Shown here piece after piece: positions 46,894 through 59,570 of a stretch of DNA of 64,000 nucleotides. A program made the translations under genes and the position numbers. The stretch is from Collybiopsis luxurians FD-317 M1 (taxonomy: Eukaryota; Basidiomycota; Agaricomycetes; Agaricales; Omphalotaceae). The number at the start of each line of letters is the position of its first letter. The first letter of the stretch is position 1. The notes beneath the pieces were generated by a model. It searched no databases. It saw only the letters and a program-made list of their open reading frames with translations, and had not been told where the DNA came from. The stretch covers positions 3,351,886 to 3,415,885 of the forward strand of contig KN834749.1 in the NCBI GenBank assembly GCA_000827265.1, given 5' to 3'.

Positions 46894-47982
46894 CTGCCTT
46901 CATTTGAATTATACCATTTCTGAAATAAAGTCCTGTATTTGAATGCTCACTCATATGTGATTATAGGATTATGAACTGTCTGTGTCCCATTGCCGGCTTG
47001 AAAGATAAACTGGCTACCATGGATAGAAAAATGGTGTGCTTGATCGAACATGAATGATGGAAGTTCAAGTTGAAGCTGCATATGTCACAGTCACGTATTG
47101 ACTCGGAGACTCTAAGGCTGGCTTGATGGGCCACTGCCTTGTTGCCAGGGAATGATACTTGACGCACAGTGGGCCAATGCCAACACGTGGTGGGACTCGT
47201 GCCCTTTTCAGTAATGGGAACAAATTACTTAGCAGATTATCGATGTAATGAAAACTAACTAAAATTGTATAAATTGCGATAATTAGATCAATTCAAAATT
47301 GCCTATCTTGGACCAGGCACTAAATCATCTAGTTGGACACTGGGCAAATAAGGCGGCATTGCTTCAGCCTTCGGCATCCCGCCAAAATGGTTTTGAATTA
47401 TTCTATCGCTCATGCCAGTATCCAAAAAGCCAGTACGAAAATGAAGAGGGAAAGATGAAAACATTCCTACACCGTTTTCCGTATTCAGGCACGGTCATGT
47501 GGTTGCAAGAAATAGGTCTGGACATCAACCTACTCGCATGTACCTGGCCTCATGATGAGAGACCAAATTGGTAACTCCATACATAAGACAAGGCTTCTTC
47601 CGATGACCGCCCTTACTTAGCACCTAACAACAGTGAGCAAGAAATTCCGTTCCGTTCCTCGAGTATACTTATAATATTAATTCAAGATGATTTACCTTTC
47701 GTTGAAAGATCTTGCATCAAAGTTGCTCTTGCTGGGTTGCGTATACACTAATCTCCGAGTCGTCGAATTGGCAGTAAGTAGTAATAATTGCTAGAGAACT
47801 TGGCGCGATGTCGAGCAACAGTCCGATGAAGAATAAGTTTGGGCTCTGAAGCCACCTCTCTCGACAGACCAGCTCTCGGTATTTTTTATCGAATTTGATT
47901 ACGGCCATGCTTAATTCAGTACCTCCTGAACACTGCTATACGCAGAGTGTACGCGAATATTGAAGAAATAGATATTATACTA
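46894..47982. other. Intergenic region between NB-ARC gene and DOP1; partly duplicated at 37.3-37.8 kb
   Basis: No gene is supported. The right part (about 47520-47900) is the better-kept copy of the worn sequence at 37320-37780. The two genes are divergent, so both promoters should lie here. Confidence 0.45.
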
Positions 47983-48091
47983 CTGAGGCGCCTATATGCG
48001 CAGCGCTTAGCGCCCACTGCGCGCCTGCCTACTTGGCATGATCGCGTGTTCCCACGTATCTTCTCTTTTTGCCGTCGCGACCAGACGTTGA

Positions 48092-51000
48092 ATGGCAAAT
48101 CCTCATGGGGCTGTTGCGCAAACAGCAGCAGCGACGCAGGCGTTTGCTCAGGATCCAAAATACAAAAAGTACACCCAACAAGTCGAAAAGTGTTTGAATT
48201 CATTTGACAATGTACACGAATGGGCGGATTTTATAACGTTCTTGAAACAACTGCTAAAAGTATGTGATCAGATCTTTAGTGGCTGCTGAATTATCTGACT
48301 TGGACTTAGACCTTTCAATCGTACATGCAATTCAAAGAAATCCCGCGAAAATTAATTGTATCCAAACGACTCTCGCAGTGTCTCAATCCCGCTTTACCAG
48401 CTGGTGTTCATCAGAGAGCTCTGGATGTCTATTCTCATATCCTAGCTGTACTCGGAGTAAGAGCACAATTTTGGGAGTCATATTAGCTCTAATCATATTC
48501 AAAGTCTGAAGGTCTCGAACGTGATTTACCTATATGGTCTTCAGGGCTATTTCCTTTCTTCGATTATGCTGCGACGTCGGTCAAGGTACGTGACTAGAAT
48601 ATGCAATTCTTCGATGTTCTAACTCTCCGCAGCCAGCATTGCTCAATCTCTACGATACTCATTATCTTCCTCTCCAAGCCGGTCTCCGTCCAGTTATGAA
48701 ATCGTTCATCCTCGCCCTACTACCAGGACTCGAAGAAGAAACCGGCGAATTTTTCGATAAAGTCCTCAGCCTGCTCGACCGACTCTCAGGAACGGTCTCT
48801 CCCTCATTCTTCTTCCAAAACATCTGGCTCATCATGTTGACCACCCCATCTGCTCGCGGAACCGCCTTGAATTTCCTCTCCCGAAGATTACCACCGCTAC
48901 ATGGCTTGGAAGATATTACCTCCATCGTGGGCTCGGATATCGGGTTAATGATACGCGCTTTTGCGGCTGCGCTTGAAGACGAAAACCTTTTGGTTCGAAG
49001 GAGTGCGCTGGATCTCTTGTTACAGTCAATGCGCGTCGACAGCACGGCTGTCAAACGTGCTTCCGCTGATGACAGAACTATCTTGATGCGCGCGGCTGTC
49101 AGTGTTGTGCTCCGGCGCGATCTGTCGTTGAATCGGAGATTGTATTCGTGGTTACTGGGTCCAGCCGAGAAGAGCGACAAGCAGGTCGAGTATCTGAAGG
49201 ATAATGCATTGGAGTTGCTGAGAAGTACGCTGAAAGAGGACATGGTCTCGCCTTCCGGGGAATACGCGGAATCACGACCGTTCAAGATTTTCATTTCGTT
49301 GTTGGACAAGTGGGAGATTGGGGCAGTGTTATCGGAGGTGCTGGTGTATGACGCTTTCAAGGCGCTCAAAGCTTTGGTGGAGGTAGCTGCGGAGGGCGAG
49401 GAAGATATTTCGATGACGGCTAACACCCTTTACGAAGCCGTCGAGCCGCACATCATATGGCGACGCCTTCTGCCAGCCATCTTCCAAGATATCGTTGAGG
49501 ATAGAGTGCAGTTTGAAGTACGGGCTTCTTGTAAATCGTTTCGACTGTTCCTCAAATTTTGGCTTCTAGGCGATTGACATGGTAACGTTCATGCTCAAAA
49601 CGTTTTCGCAAGACGAAGAGATCCAGACTATACACCTTCCTATCATCTTTGCTGGTTTGGTCGACCTTCTCGACGTAAGTTGCTTTAAATTATGGTTACC
49701 CCGTCCTTTTAAATCCTCTGAATCTATTTTTTTTCCTCTAGATTCGAATCAAACAAGATCCGACGAAGGCATCTTCTCCATCCATGAAGGCGACTCTGTC
49801 CCTTCTGGCGGTGCTTCTTAATCAAATTCCTCACATCGCTCTTCTCTCCTGTCCCGAAATGACTGGGGAAGAGATGCAGAAAGCTAGTGAAACAGAGCGA
49901 CCATACATCTTTGCGTGCACATTCTACCACATCCCACCTACTATCGATTCCGAAATTATCCCTCCTCCCACCGGATCATTCGCAATGCCGTTTGGCTCCT
50001 CGTTTGAAAGTTTGACATCGTTGAGTATGGTCCTAGGCCAAACATTGACGAAAGCGAAAAAGGGAGATAAGGATTTGACGCTGTCGAGAGAGATGTTTAC
50101 GCAATCGTTGACACTCATCGAGCGACTCATTTCCAGACTCAATTCGTCAGTTACTTTGGCATGGGAGCCGAAGACGTGGCTTGAAGGGGTTTTGGATACG
50201 CTACACGAAGTGAGTCTTTCAATGCTTTCGTAGCCGTTTGTCAACTAATCGTGGATTTAGAACGCAAACTTTACAATTGTCGATAAAGTCATATCCCTCA
50301 TCGTGCTCCTCTATCACTCCAATGATCTCCTGCCAAACTTTTCAATCGATGATCGACTGACTATGTCCAAGATGGTTAACCGCCTCTTGCTTTACTTGCG
50401 GCCGCATTGCGCCGTGTACCATGTCCGTGCCGTGGCTTTGATCTGGGAGCTGGAGGCTGCGACGGCAAGAAGATCACATGTGGAGAGTATACTAGCGCAG
50501 GCGATGAACTCGCCGGAGTCGAGAAATGTGCATGAAGCGTATGAGGCATTTGGGGTGCTTTGGAGATTGACGGGTGAGTCGGAGAGTATTTTACCGGAAG
50601 GTGTTGGTTAATATTTGACCCCTTCGGCAGAGGATAACTTGCTTCCTGGAACGAAGCTCAAGATTCCAATGATGATTGTGCTGGATACCCTCAAGAATGA
50701 TGATCCGAATTTGAGACGGATTGGAGAGACCTGGATGAGATGTAGTCTCAAATCGTATCTTCGGTAAGTCTATCTACGTGATTATGAGTCGTCCTTCCTG
50801 ACGGACCATTTAGCGTCCTCGATCCAATCTTGTATGACCTCATGGACCCATCTGTTCGACGATCATCGACGACGATGAAGGTCAAGGGTAAAGAGATTCC
50901 GGGATATTCATATGAGCGCCCGTTCGACCAACGCTATATGAATAATCTCTTGGAGATGTTGGCGTCTGTGATACGGATCGGTGGACAGGGCTTTGTCAAG

Positions 51001-54000
51001 ACTGCGAGGATATCTGGGATTAAACGGTCTCATCATTCCGGACTTGTGAGTAGAATTGAAGCGGGTGAGTTTTCTTGTGAAATATGTTCGTGGGTTTTGT
51101 TTTGAGTGCTTATTCTTACTTCATAGCTGGTTTTCCTGATCCAGATGTGAGCTATCTGGAAGTTTTAGTGGAGATTTTATTACAGTGCGCCGCATGAATC
51201 ATTTTTATCTCATTCCGGCTGATCGGGGTTTTTAGTATCCTGCAATCCGAACCGAAAGCATCATGGGCACCTACCATGCATCCCCAAAATGTCGTACTCC
51301 AATCAACAGCCATTGACCTCCTCCAAGCCGTTGTAGCTCGCGGTGAAGTTAATGGTCTCTCGCTTGACCTAGTTGAAGCTGCCGTCATAGGCAAATTGTA
51401 CTTTTCCATCCACATGGATCGTCTCAACTTGCAGAACAAGCTTCTCCATCTCCTCCACTCAGTTATATCGGCGTCCATCGCCGCCGACGAAGCTTCTTCG
51501 AGTAAACGAGTCGTGACGGTTGGCAAACAGCGTGCAAATGTCTCTCTGGATGACGGAGAGCATGAGGATACTTCCCTCGCTCATGGATATTCGGTCAATC
51601 CGCTCCTCACACAGACCCTAGTCGACGGAATCGCGACCCCATCGAACCTGCCCGTGCTACAACATTGGCTCGATTTTGTGCTGATGGCTGTACCGCAGTT
51701 TCAGCCTACGCTGCAGGCGGTTGTCGCACCTCTGAATGATTGTGTAGGGAGGAAACTACTGGCCTCGCTCAATGAGCTGTTGAAAGCGTCATCGGGGGAG
51801 GAGGGGGAAGAGTTTGATGTGGATGTAGGGTCGTCTACGTCCGATGCGGAGATGATCATGCTTTTGAATGGGCTTGAGAGGCTTGTGTTGCTGAGTTTGG
51901 CGTATACGTCAGAGGTGGGCGTGACGGAGGATGACGCGTCGATTAATGAAAAGTCTGCGGAGGGGAGTGGGTTGCTTGGGTATGTGTCGAATGTGTTTAG
52001 TTCGGATAGTACGCAGCAGTCGAATGAGGATCAGCTATTGGTGAGTTGTTTTTTAGATGTTGTATCTACTCGTTGCTAACTGATATTCATGCGAAGGTTC
52101 GCTCACCTGCATATCATGCGTTGAATGAGGGTGTCCGGGTTTTGTATCTTATATGGGGTACTCTCGCGCGGACGGACCCTGAGGGGACCCGTTCTCGAGA
52201 TGAGTCTCTGGTTTTGATTTATAATCGGACACGGACACGGTGTCGACGAGTCCTTGAGCATATTTTTCGTGTTCAGTCGGCGGAAGTGTTTGAGTCGGTT
52301 GTGGATTGTTGGAATCGGGATATGTTTGTGAGTTTGAGTCTTCTTCATCTCTGATAGCATCCTAGCTGAATAGATTCCGGTTGAATCGCAGGAGTATCGA
52401 GTTTCCGTCGATGCGTCTTTTGAGTTAATTGACGTGTTGGTCTCGAGTGCGCAGAACGTGGTGCATATGATTTGTGAAAGTATATCCTTGAGGATGTCTT
52501 CGTTTTCGGAGAAGAAGAAGCAGTCAATGAATCCTGATTTGTGAGTGGTCTCTCGTTTATCTGGTACCTGACTTATGCTGATCTTTACACTTCTTACAGG
52601 ACCGATGCGATATTATTCAAGTATCTTGAGCAGTATCTGCGCCGGTTAGAGGGACCTCTGGCGTTACAGGTTTGGGGAAGGTTCTTACAACTCGCCAAGG
52701 ATATTGCTGGTAGTACTCGGGATTTCAAGCCGCAGACGTTCCCTACTCTTCGGTAACCATCTATCGCCGTACGGACAAATTTTAGGAGGACTGACGTTTT
52801 TGTAGATGTGCTACCGTTCTAGCCGAAAAGCTCACTCAGACAACAGCGATGGAAGACCGGCGGATACGAAAGGAGCTACAGGTGAGTTTCATCCGGCTGG
52901 CAGGTAATGGTTTACTAACGATACTGCATTAGGACATCTTTGCGAAACTGCTGGACTCGTGTGTAGGTTATGTAGGACGGAGTTATGGTTCTGGATCCTG
53001 GATTCGACGTTCGGCAAATGAGACTTTGTCGAATAACGGAAGAGATTCGCCAGCTCCGGGTTCCCGAGGTAATGAAATTCATGCGCGACATTCGAGTTTT
53101 GCGCTGATGAACGATTTACAGACTCGAAAATTGATGAAAAATTCAATGCGAGCACTACCTCATTTACTGTGGATACTCCCCGAACTGGAGCGACAAATGA
53201 AGTTGTGACGCAGATCAACGAGTTCATCGCTGCCGTTGCCCTACCCCATATGCGCCGAATCCTGATGGACAATGATAAGGTGTCGAGCGCGTGCGCGAAT
53301 ATCGTGTATTATATCGTCAGTCCGTCGTTGAAAGGCCGAACCAAGCCTATGGAGGTGGACTCGATTGTTGTGAGAATGGTTTACGAGATGTCGAGGATGC
53401 CGTTTACGTTCAAGGCGTGGCGGTCACCGGTGACGGAAATGTTGAATGATAGTAGGGTGTTCAATGGCTTACCGGAAGCTGCAGAGGCTTGGAAGCCTAT
53501 TATCAGGACGATATTCGATTCGGATAAGACTGCGTTCCCGGAATTGTTGAGTGCGTGGTCGTTGGTTTTTTCTGTATCTGACATTGGGAATGCTGATGCG
53601 ATTCGGTTTGGTTCTCGCAGGCAAGATATCAACGGCACCCTCTGCCAACATTTTCACGAATCGCGAATACGAAATGTTGGTCCGTTCATTGAACCTGCGG
53701 AGATTATCGTTTGTGTTACTCGCCGGCGACAAGAATCATTATCTTACGGTTTTGCCGTCGATACAAGAGAAGCTGGTTGATGTCTTGCGGAACGTGACGA
53801 CGCCGATAGTGCAGAGCGAGGTTTACCTGTGCATTCGGGTCTTGCTCTGTAGACTTTCGCCGAATAACTTGACCAGCTTTTGGCCGGTGTTGTTGACGGA
53901 GCTTGTGAGTCCGGCGTTCTCGTTAACGGTGATGTTATTGGAGCAAAGGCTAATAATATGGGACTTTTTCCATTTACAGTATCGCATCTTTGAACAGATC

Positions 54001-54604
54001 ATGCTCAACCTCCCCTCTGATGGATCTGAAGATCTTCCACTAGTTTTGGCGGCGTGTAAATGCCTCGATCTCTTGATTGCTATTCAAACGGAAGAGTTCC
54101 AAATGTGGGCTAGCTGACTGTATATCTGTTCGTATCGCTAATCACTGAATCTGCGTATCTAGACATCAGTGGATGTTTGTGACGGATACTGTCGATGCGA
54201 TTTATCGACCGAATAATTGGTTTCCTGCAGCGATGATGGACCAGCTCGCTGAGATTGCCGGGAGTCTTCCTAGGGTATGTGTCTTCAGTTCCGAGTTCTT
54301 GTGTTTCGGCTAATCACCCCCTCCCTATGCCTCCGCACAGACTACGACTATTGACAGCACCGCGAATGGCACGGCTAGTCCAGCCCCCGGTCTTTCAGCG
54401 TTCGCTTCCCAATCCTCATCACCGCGGCCGATGCGACGACCCATATTGGCATCCACCCGTCAGATCGACAGCATACGAGACTTGGTGCCGTTTTTCAGCA
54501 GCGTCAGTATTACGACGTATGAAAGTGTGTATGCAAGCAATGGGAGCGTGGATTGGGAGGTGATTGAAAAGGGGATTATGGATGATATGTTTGATGGACG
54601 GTGA
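48092..54604 (+). CDS. DOP1: Dopey family protein DOP1 (endosome/Golgi traffic scaffold)
   Basis: Twenty-one exons: 48092..48259, 48310..48456, 48505..48585, 48633..49517, 49570..49674, 49742..50209, 50261..50573, 50631..50763, 50814..51064, 51127..51184, 51236..52040, 52097..52327, 52392..52540, 52600..52752, 52806..52881, 52933..53068, 53122..53550, 53621..53904, 53980..54104, 54163..54274, 54341..54604. They give 1790 residues, close to fungal Dop1/DopA. The Dopey N-terminal domain is plain: DPKYKKYTQQVEKCLNSF, EWADFITFLKQLLK, PRKLIVSKRLSQCLNPALP, GVHQRALDVYSHIL and LPLQAGLRPVMKSFILALLPGLEE. Dop1 works with Mon2 and the flippase Neo1 at endosome/Golgi membranes and is essential for polarity and morphogenesis in fungi (family knowledge). 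All splices keep phase. A truncated copy of its 5' end lies at 37786-37939. Confidence 0.92.
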
Positions 54605-54948
54605 GGGGGTTGACTAGGAGTCTATGTGAAGGCGAGAATTTGCCCTCGTTTTTTTGGTTTATGATTTTATACCTCTCCATCGACGTCTAGACGCGTCATT
54701 TTGATACCTACTCTAAAGCTATGGCATGAATTTGTATCGACATCTTTTAATCTGAAATTTACATATTTTAAGTCTTCGGTTGCGATACAGGGTCTGCGAG
54801 TATATTTGTTGCGGACGCCTCCGATTTACATTGAATATTATTTCTGATCCTATTGGTCGTTTACGTTGCTTTATGTTACCCTTGATCACATTGAATGTGT
54901 GATAAAAAGAAGGTACGTGAATTGTTCTGGGATTGATTCTCAACCGCC
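54605..54948. other. Short intergenic region between DOP1 and the Msb1-like gene
   Basis: 344 bases with no feature beyond A/T-rich 3'-end-like sequence near 54650-54770 and the promoter side of the next gene. Both neighbours are on the plus strand. Confidence 0.45.
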
Positions 54949-57671
54949 ATGGGCTTCTTTTCTCGCTCTCGCAATGGTCCTCCTTCTGCTTCAGAAACCA
55001 ATGGCCATAGCAACGGCTCTGTAGATCAGGGCTCTGAACTGTCACCGAACAGCGTTCGGCCCAAGAAGGAGAAGAAGAAAAAGGACAAAGACAAGGACAA
55101 GGAGGCTCAGACCCATTCTCGAAATGGATCGCCGGAACAGAAATCTTTCGAGGATGAACGAGTTGAAGAGAGGTTTCTGCCGCTTACTCTCGAACGGCCA
55201 GCTGCGTATTTGGCAGACAAAGACAACGACCAGGGTGTTGGTTACGGCTATCTCTCGTTTGAGAACCACGTCGTGCTGGGATTGGAGCAGGTCACTAGAC
55301 TGGTTGATGTCGTCTGCGGGGAATTATCATCTCGAGGAGGTCTAGATACCCCGTTTATATTCACCACGAAGGCGATGGATATCAAAGCCAGTGCGGTCAA
55401 GCGCCTAATCAAGGCTTTTCTCGGTACCTGTGTGGTTCTGGTTGGGAGAGAGAAGGATTTTGCGGAGCAGAGGTGGAGAGAGGAGGCTAGCTTTGCTGGT
55501 ATGCATGAGCTTGGGATGTGTTTACGATGGGGATTGGCCAGAGTGGCGAGGATATACGACGGTGCCGAATGTAGAGGCCTGCTGAATTGGGATTACTATC
55601 TTCAATGGGCCCAGCAGGAACAAGGCAAGTTATACGACATACACTGGGGTTTAACTAATCATTATCTCGATATACAGCTCTCGGTTATCCGCCAGACCAT
55701 TTTCGGGACTTTCTACCCAATCTTCAGGCGCCACTGCGGCTGATTCTCTTGACGGTTCTCTCACTTTTGGCCCAGCTTACTGCTCACAGTGCCACGTCGG
55801 GACACACGCCTCCCACTCTTTCTCCACTCTTTGGACCCCTCTTTTTTGGTCTGGGTCCACCAGGTCTGCCCTTCCATCACACGTACAACTTCTACCTCCT
55901 TTCCGTCAGCGCTATGGAACACATCCTTCTAGCGTTCATCCGTTGGCAGAATACGCCGGACGCCACCGGGCAGTACTCGAATATCCTCACCAACGGAACA
56001 GCATCCACGTTGGGTGTTCCTCCTCGTTTGAAGGAGTGGATAAAGGGCTATCCTGCGATGCTCAACAAGAACTCGAATTACAAGATTTCTAATGGCTTCT
56101 TGGCGTCAAATCTCGAGGCAGCTGCTTTGTTAAATCCACGCAAGGGTGCGAGAAAGATACGTATTACCAACGTGCAAAGGAACGTGAGGACGTACGAACG
56201 AGATTTGGTAAAAACTGCCGCTTCGTGGGGTGAACGACAACCGTCTTCCACAGGGGGAAGTAACGGCAGGATCACACCGTCCGTATCAACAGGAGGAGGT
56301 TCAGGCTCCACGTTGAACGGATTTGCTTCCTCGTATGAATGGCTCAGAATATCGCCACCGGTTGAAGCCGGACACGATGAAGGTTCTTCGTCCCGAATGC
56401 CTCCCAGATATTCGGACACGTTCAGGAAACGGCTGAACCTCCCAGCAAGTGCGACACCCGAAACAGGCTTTTCTCATTCGTCTACACATACTCAAGGTTT
56501 AACCCAACCTCCTGTCGATTTTACCTCCCCGCTGCCTTCGGCATTCACAACGCGCACTTCATTCACTCTGTCCGATTCTTCATCCAGGGATGGGAGTGAT
56601 TTCTTTTCATCCAACACCAGGCTAGGCGCTGGACCAAGAGAATACAAATCTTTGACAGATGAAAAATGGAATAATTTCGAGGATATCGGTTTCGGAGGGA
56701 TGGGCGTGGATGAGTCGGCCCAGAAAAAGCTGCAGTTTGATCTCACGGAGAGCGCTAGAGCGGTACGTACTCTCTATCTGCCATTCAGACTCCGCTTCCC
56801 TCACTTACTGTTTCTCGTCCCCTCACTTCCCCTGAATAGACACGTACAATCAAACGCGAAACCCTTGACTGGACATCGTTCTCCTCTTCAGGCTTTTCGC
56901 GCACAGATGCACCGCTGCGGACCATGCTGCAGCTTTCGATTCCGACGCATCTGACTCTCAACAACTATAGCAGTAACACAAGCAGTAGTAATGCGTCGTC
57001 AGCAAGTTCTCCCAATTCCTCTCCCCCCATGACGCCTGTTGTTGAGGGTATCAGGAAGTTACGGAAGAAGGTCAAGGTGGGGCGTGTCTCCCGTTTACTT
57101 TATTCATGAATGATTACTCATGATACTTGAATTTTCTTTTGCTCGATCTGGTTCGGGTATCACATAGAATGGTGTCGCGGGGCCTACTCACATCATTCCT
57201 CTCAACACTGAACCTGTTCTTGGCCAGGAACAGATCATTGAAGAGACATTCGTGGATGTGTTTTGTGACCTGTTGAGAGGGAGCGGATGGAATCAGTCGT
57301 TAGGGACTGGGTTTTATGGGCCCGGGTACCGCGAGGATGGGAAATATTGCAGTAATTGGGCTTTGGTAAGTTTTTTCTAGTTATGCACCTTTCTTCCGTC
57401 ATTCATTTGTTCTCGCCTTCTTTCTAAATCGCTAATACTCCTTTCCTTCCCCTATCACATCCTCCCGTCTTGTTTGTTTTCACCACAGGTCGAATTCAAA
57501 GCCCTACCATCCGAAGATGCTGGCATGGCTGTAAAACAATCGGGGGAATATGATACATCGGATGCGGATCCCAGAACGTCTACCTCGCTCGTGTTGTTGG
57601 AAGAGTACGTTCCTATTCAAGGGGAGTATTATCGAGAGCGGGATCAGCATTTAGCTACATTGCGTGAATGA
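54949..57671 (+). CDS. Msb1/Mug8-domain protein (polarity, Rho-GAP-like)
   Basis: Exons 54949..55624, 55678..56762, 56840..57076, 57168..57365, 57489..57671 give 792 residues. The N-terminus is low-complexity and Lys-rich (KKEKKKKDKDKDKE). The conserved domain (about 85-380) has YGYLSFENHVVLGLEQVTRLVDVVCGEL, GLDTPFIFTTKAMD, WREEASFAGMHELGMCLRWGLARVAR and WDYYLQWAQQEQALGYPPDHFRDFLP, which I recognise as the fungal Msb1/Mug8 (DUF1708) domain, related in fold to RhoGAPs and linked to Cdc42/Rho1 signalling at growth sites. The rest is Ser/Pro/Thr-rich, then a short C-terminal domain (EETFVDVFCDLLRGSGWNQSL, VLLEEYVPIQGEYYRERDQHL). Intron 1 begins GCAAGT, a GC-AG intron; the frame is lost otherwise. 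Confidence 0.75.
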
Positions 57672-58486
57672 GTTGGTGGGTATACTATGTATAAGGATGA
57701 ACTGGCGCGAGATAAATCGGGGGGAGAGCGGACAATTTTGTTGTCCATTGGCGGAGCATATCAGGAGGGCTTGTATTGGGATTTCTTTGTCGGTTTTTTC
57801 TTGTGCTTCTCATGATTTTTGGTCTTTTTTCCTTCGCTATTTGCTGGAACGATTCTGAAGAAGATACCCTACAGCTGTAAACCTTATTTCTGTGCATGTG
57901 ATAAATACCCTTCAGCTCTTGTGAATGGCGATCGGGGTCTCGGTTCATTCTATGTTCTTACTTTTCTATTGTTTGTTCATTGTGGTTTAATTTTCACTTT
58001 GCCGTGTTGATATATTTCATGATTTTTTTTTCTTATACATGGAGATGTATGTATCTGCGCACGGAAGGACACCGATCAGTAATGGAAAAAAGAAGGTACG
58101 TAGATGATGCTCTAAAGATGAAGCATAGGACCGAGGGAGGCAATGCTTACCTGGTTTGTTGAATTGAAGAGCAACACATCGAGTGCAGACAGGTACTATG
58201 GATTGGATTGCCAGCTCTAGTAAAACAATGTGCATATGCCATCAAAATTAAGATATTGGATATATTAATTGGGAGGTGAGTATTAGAAAGGCTATACTAC
58301 GGGTATTGAGGACATGTGCACGTTCGAGTTACGGATTCATCATTCTGGCACTGGTAGTGATTACAAAGGTCATGACATGGCTTGACATGGCGGCTTTGTG
58401 GGTAAAGAACTTTGAGAAGGCATTCTTTCATGGTGAATAAATCTACTATAAGGAAAAGAGATAAGCAATAGGCCAAGGCTACTTAC
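57672..58486. other. Intergenic region, nothing recognised
   Basis: Short frames only. The base composition turns more A/T-rich toward the WD40 pseudogene, marking the edge of the accessory segment. Confidence 0.4.
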
Positions 58487-59570
58487 CTGCAGCATTGAAT
58501 CCAATTCTCACTATGTACAAAGTCTTTTAGATTGAGTGAGGAAGGAGAAAGCTTGAAAATCATGATTTGCATGGGTGGAAACATAAGATCAGTTCAATAT
58601 TCAGGTAGAATCCACATAAGAAGAGATGTGTCAAAATTCTGAAGCCAGCCATCCACTATGAGAGTAGGATTTGGGTTAATAGAGTGGGGGTAATTGTGGT
58701 CAGGATGCCATGGGCAGAAGGATAGAGTGGAACTGGGACTGTTGGTTTGGGATATTGTGGGTATTAGGGTCTGATCACCAGATGGATATCCTTGCTCTAG
58801 GACTGGTTTGATTCCTGTTGCCTCTAGATTCCAGATCCGTATGGAGGTATCATGTGACCCAGATACAATTCTGGTCCCATCTGAGGAAAAGGCAACAGCA
58901 TGGACCAAGCTTGTGTGCCCTTGCGGCTTTCTTTGAAGCTTGTCTACCTCTATATCCCACATCAATACCGAGCCATCATATGACCCAGATAAAAGTCTCT
59001 TTCCATCTGGGGAGAAAGCAGTAGAAAGGACTGAGCTTGTGTGCCCTTGCAAAGGCTGTCCTTGGGGTTCTCCTGTCTCTGCATTCCAGATTCTTATTGA
59101 GTGATCATCTGACCCAGATGCAATTCTTTTGCCATCTGGAGAAAAGGCAACAACATAGACTGAGCTTGTGTGCCCTTGCAATGGCTGCCCATGGGGTTCC
59201 CCTGTCACTGCATCCCAGATCCTTACAGAGTTATCATTTGACCCAGATAAAATTCTCTTTCCATCTGGGGAAAAGGCAACAGAAAGGACCATGCTTGCAT
59301 GCCCTTGCAATGGCTGGCCTTGGGCTGGCCCTGTCTCTGCATCCCAGATCCATACAGACATATCATGTGACCCAAATACAATTCTCTTTCTATCTGAAGG
59401 AAAAGCCACAGATTTGACAAAGCTTGTATGCCCAAGCAATGGCTGCCCATGGGGTCCCCCTGTTACCACATTCCAGATCCTTATTGAGTTATCAGAGACC
59501 CAGGTACAATTCTCTTTCCATTTGGAGAAAAGGCAACACAGTTGACCAAGCTTGTGTGCCCATGCAATGG
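58487..59570 (-). pseudogene. WD40-NLR pseudogene (3' part only, frameshifted, early stop)
   Basis: On the minus strand it carries about six WD40 units much like those of the NLR at 11431-16933 (GHTSSVYVVAFSPDGKRIAS, DHSIRIWNAETGEPQGQPL), then SFCPWHPDHNYPH and VDGWLQNFDTSLLMWILPEY. A one-base loss near 59493 shifts the frame of the first unit (GSL instead of GSSD). After ILPEY comes a TGA where the relatives go on with RPSLMLPPMQI; the lost tail is still readable to NWIQCC. It starts abruptly in mid-array, so the NACHT half is absent. The end-of-exon donor GTAAGT is kept. Confidence 0.8.

Noticed and set aside
48662..49426. 254-codon antisense frame
   Set aside because: Lies wholly opposite the conserved DOP1 N-terminal exon and is a shadow of it.
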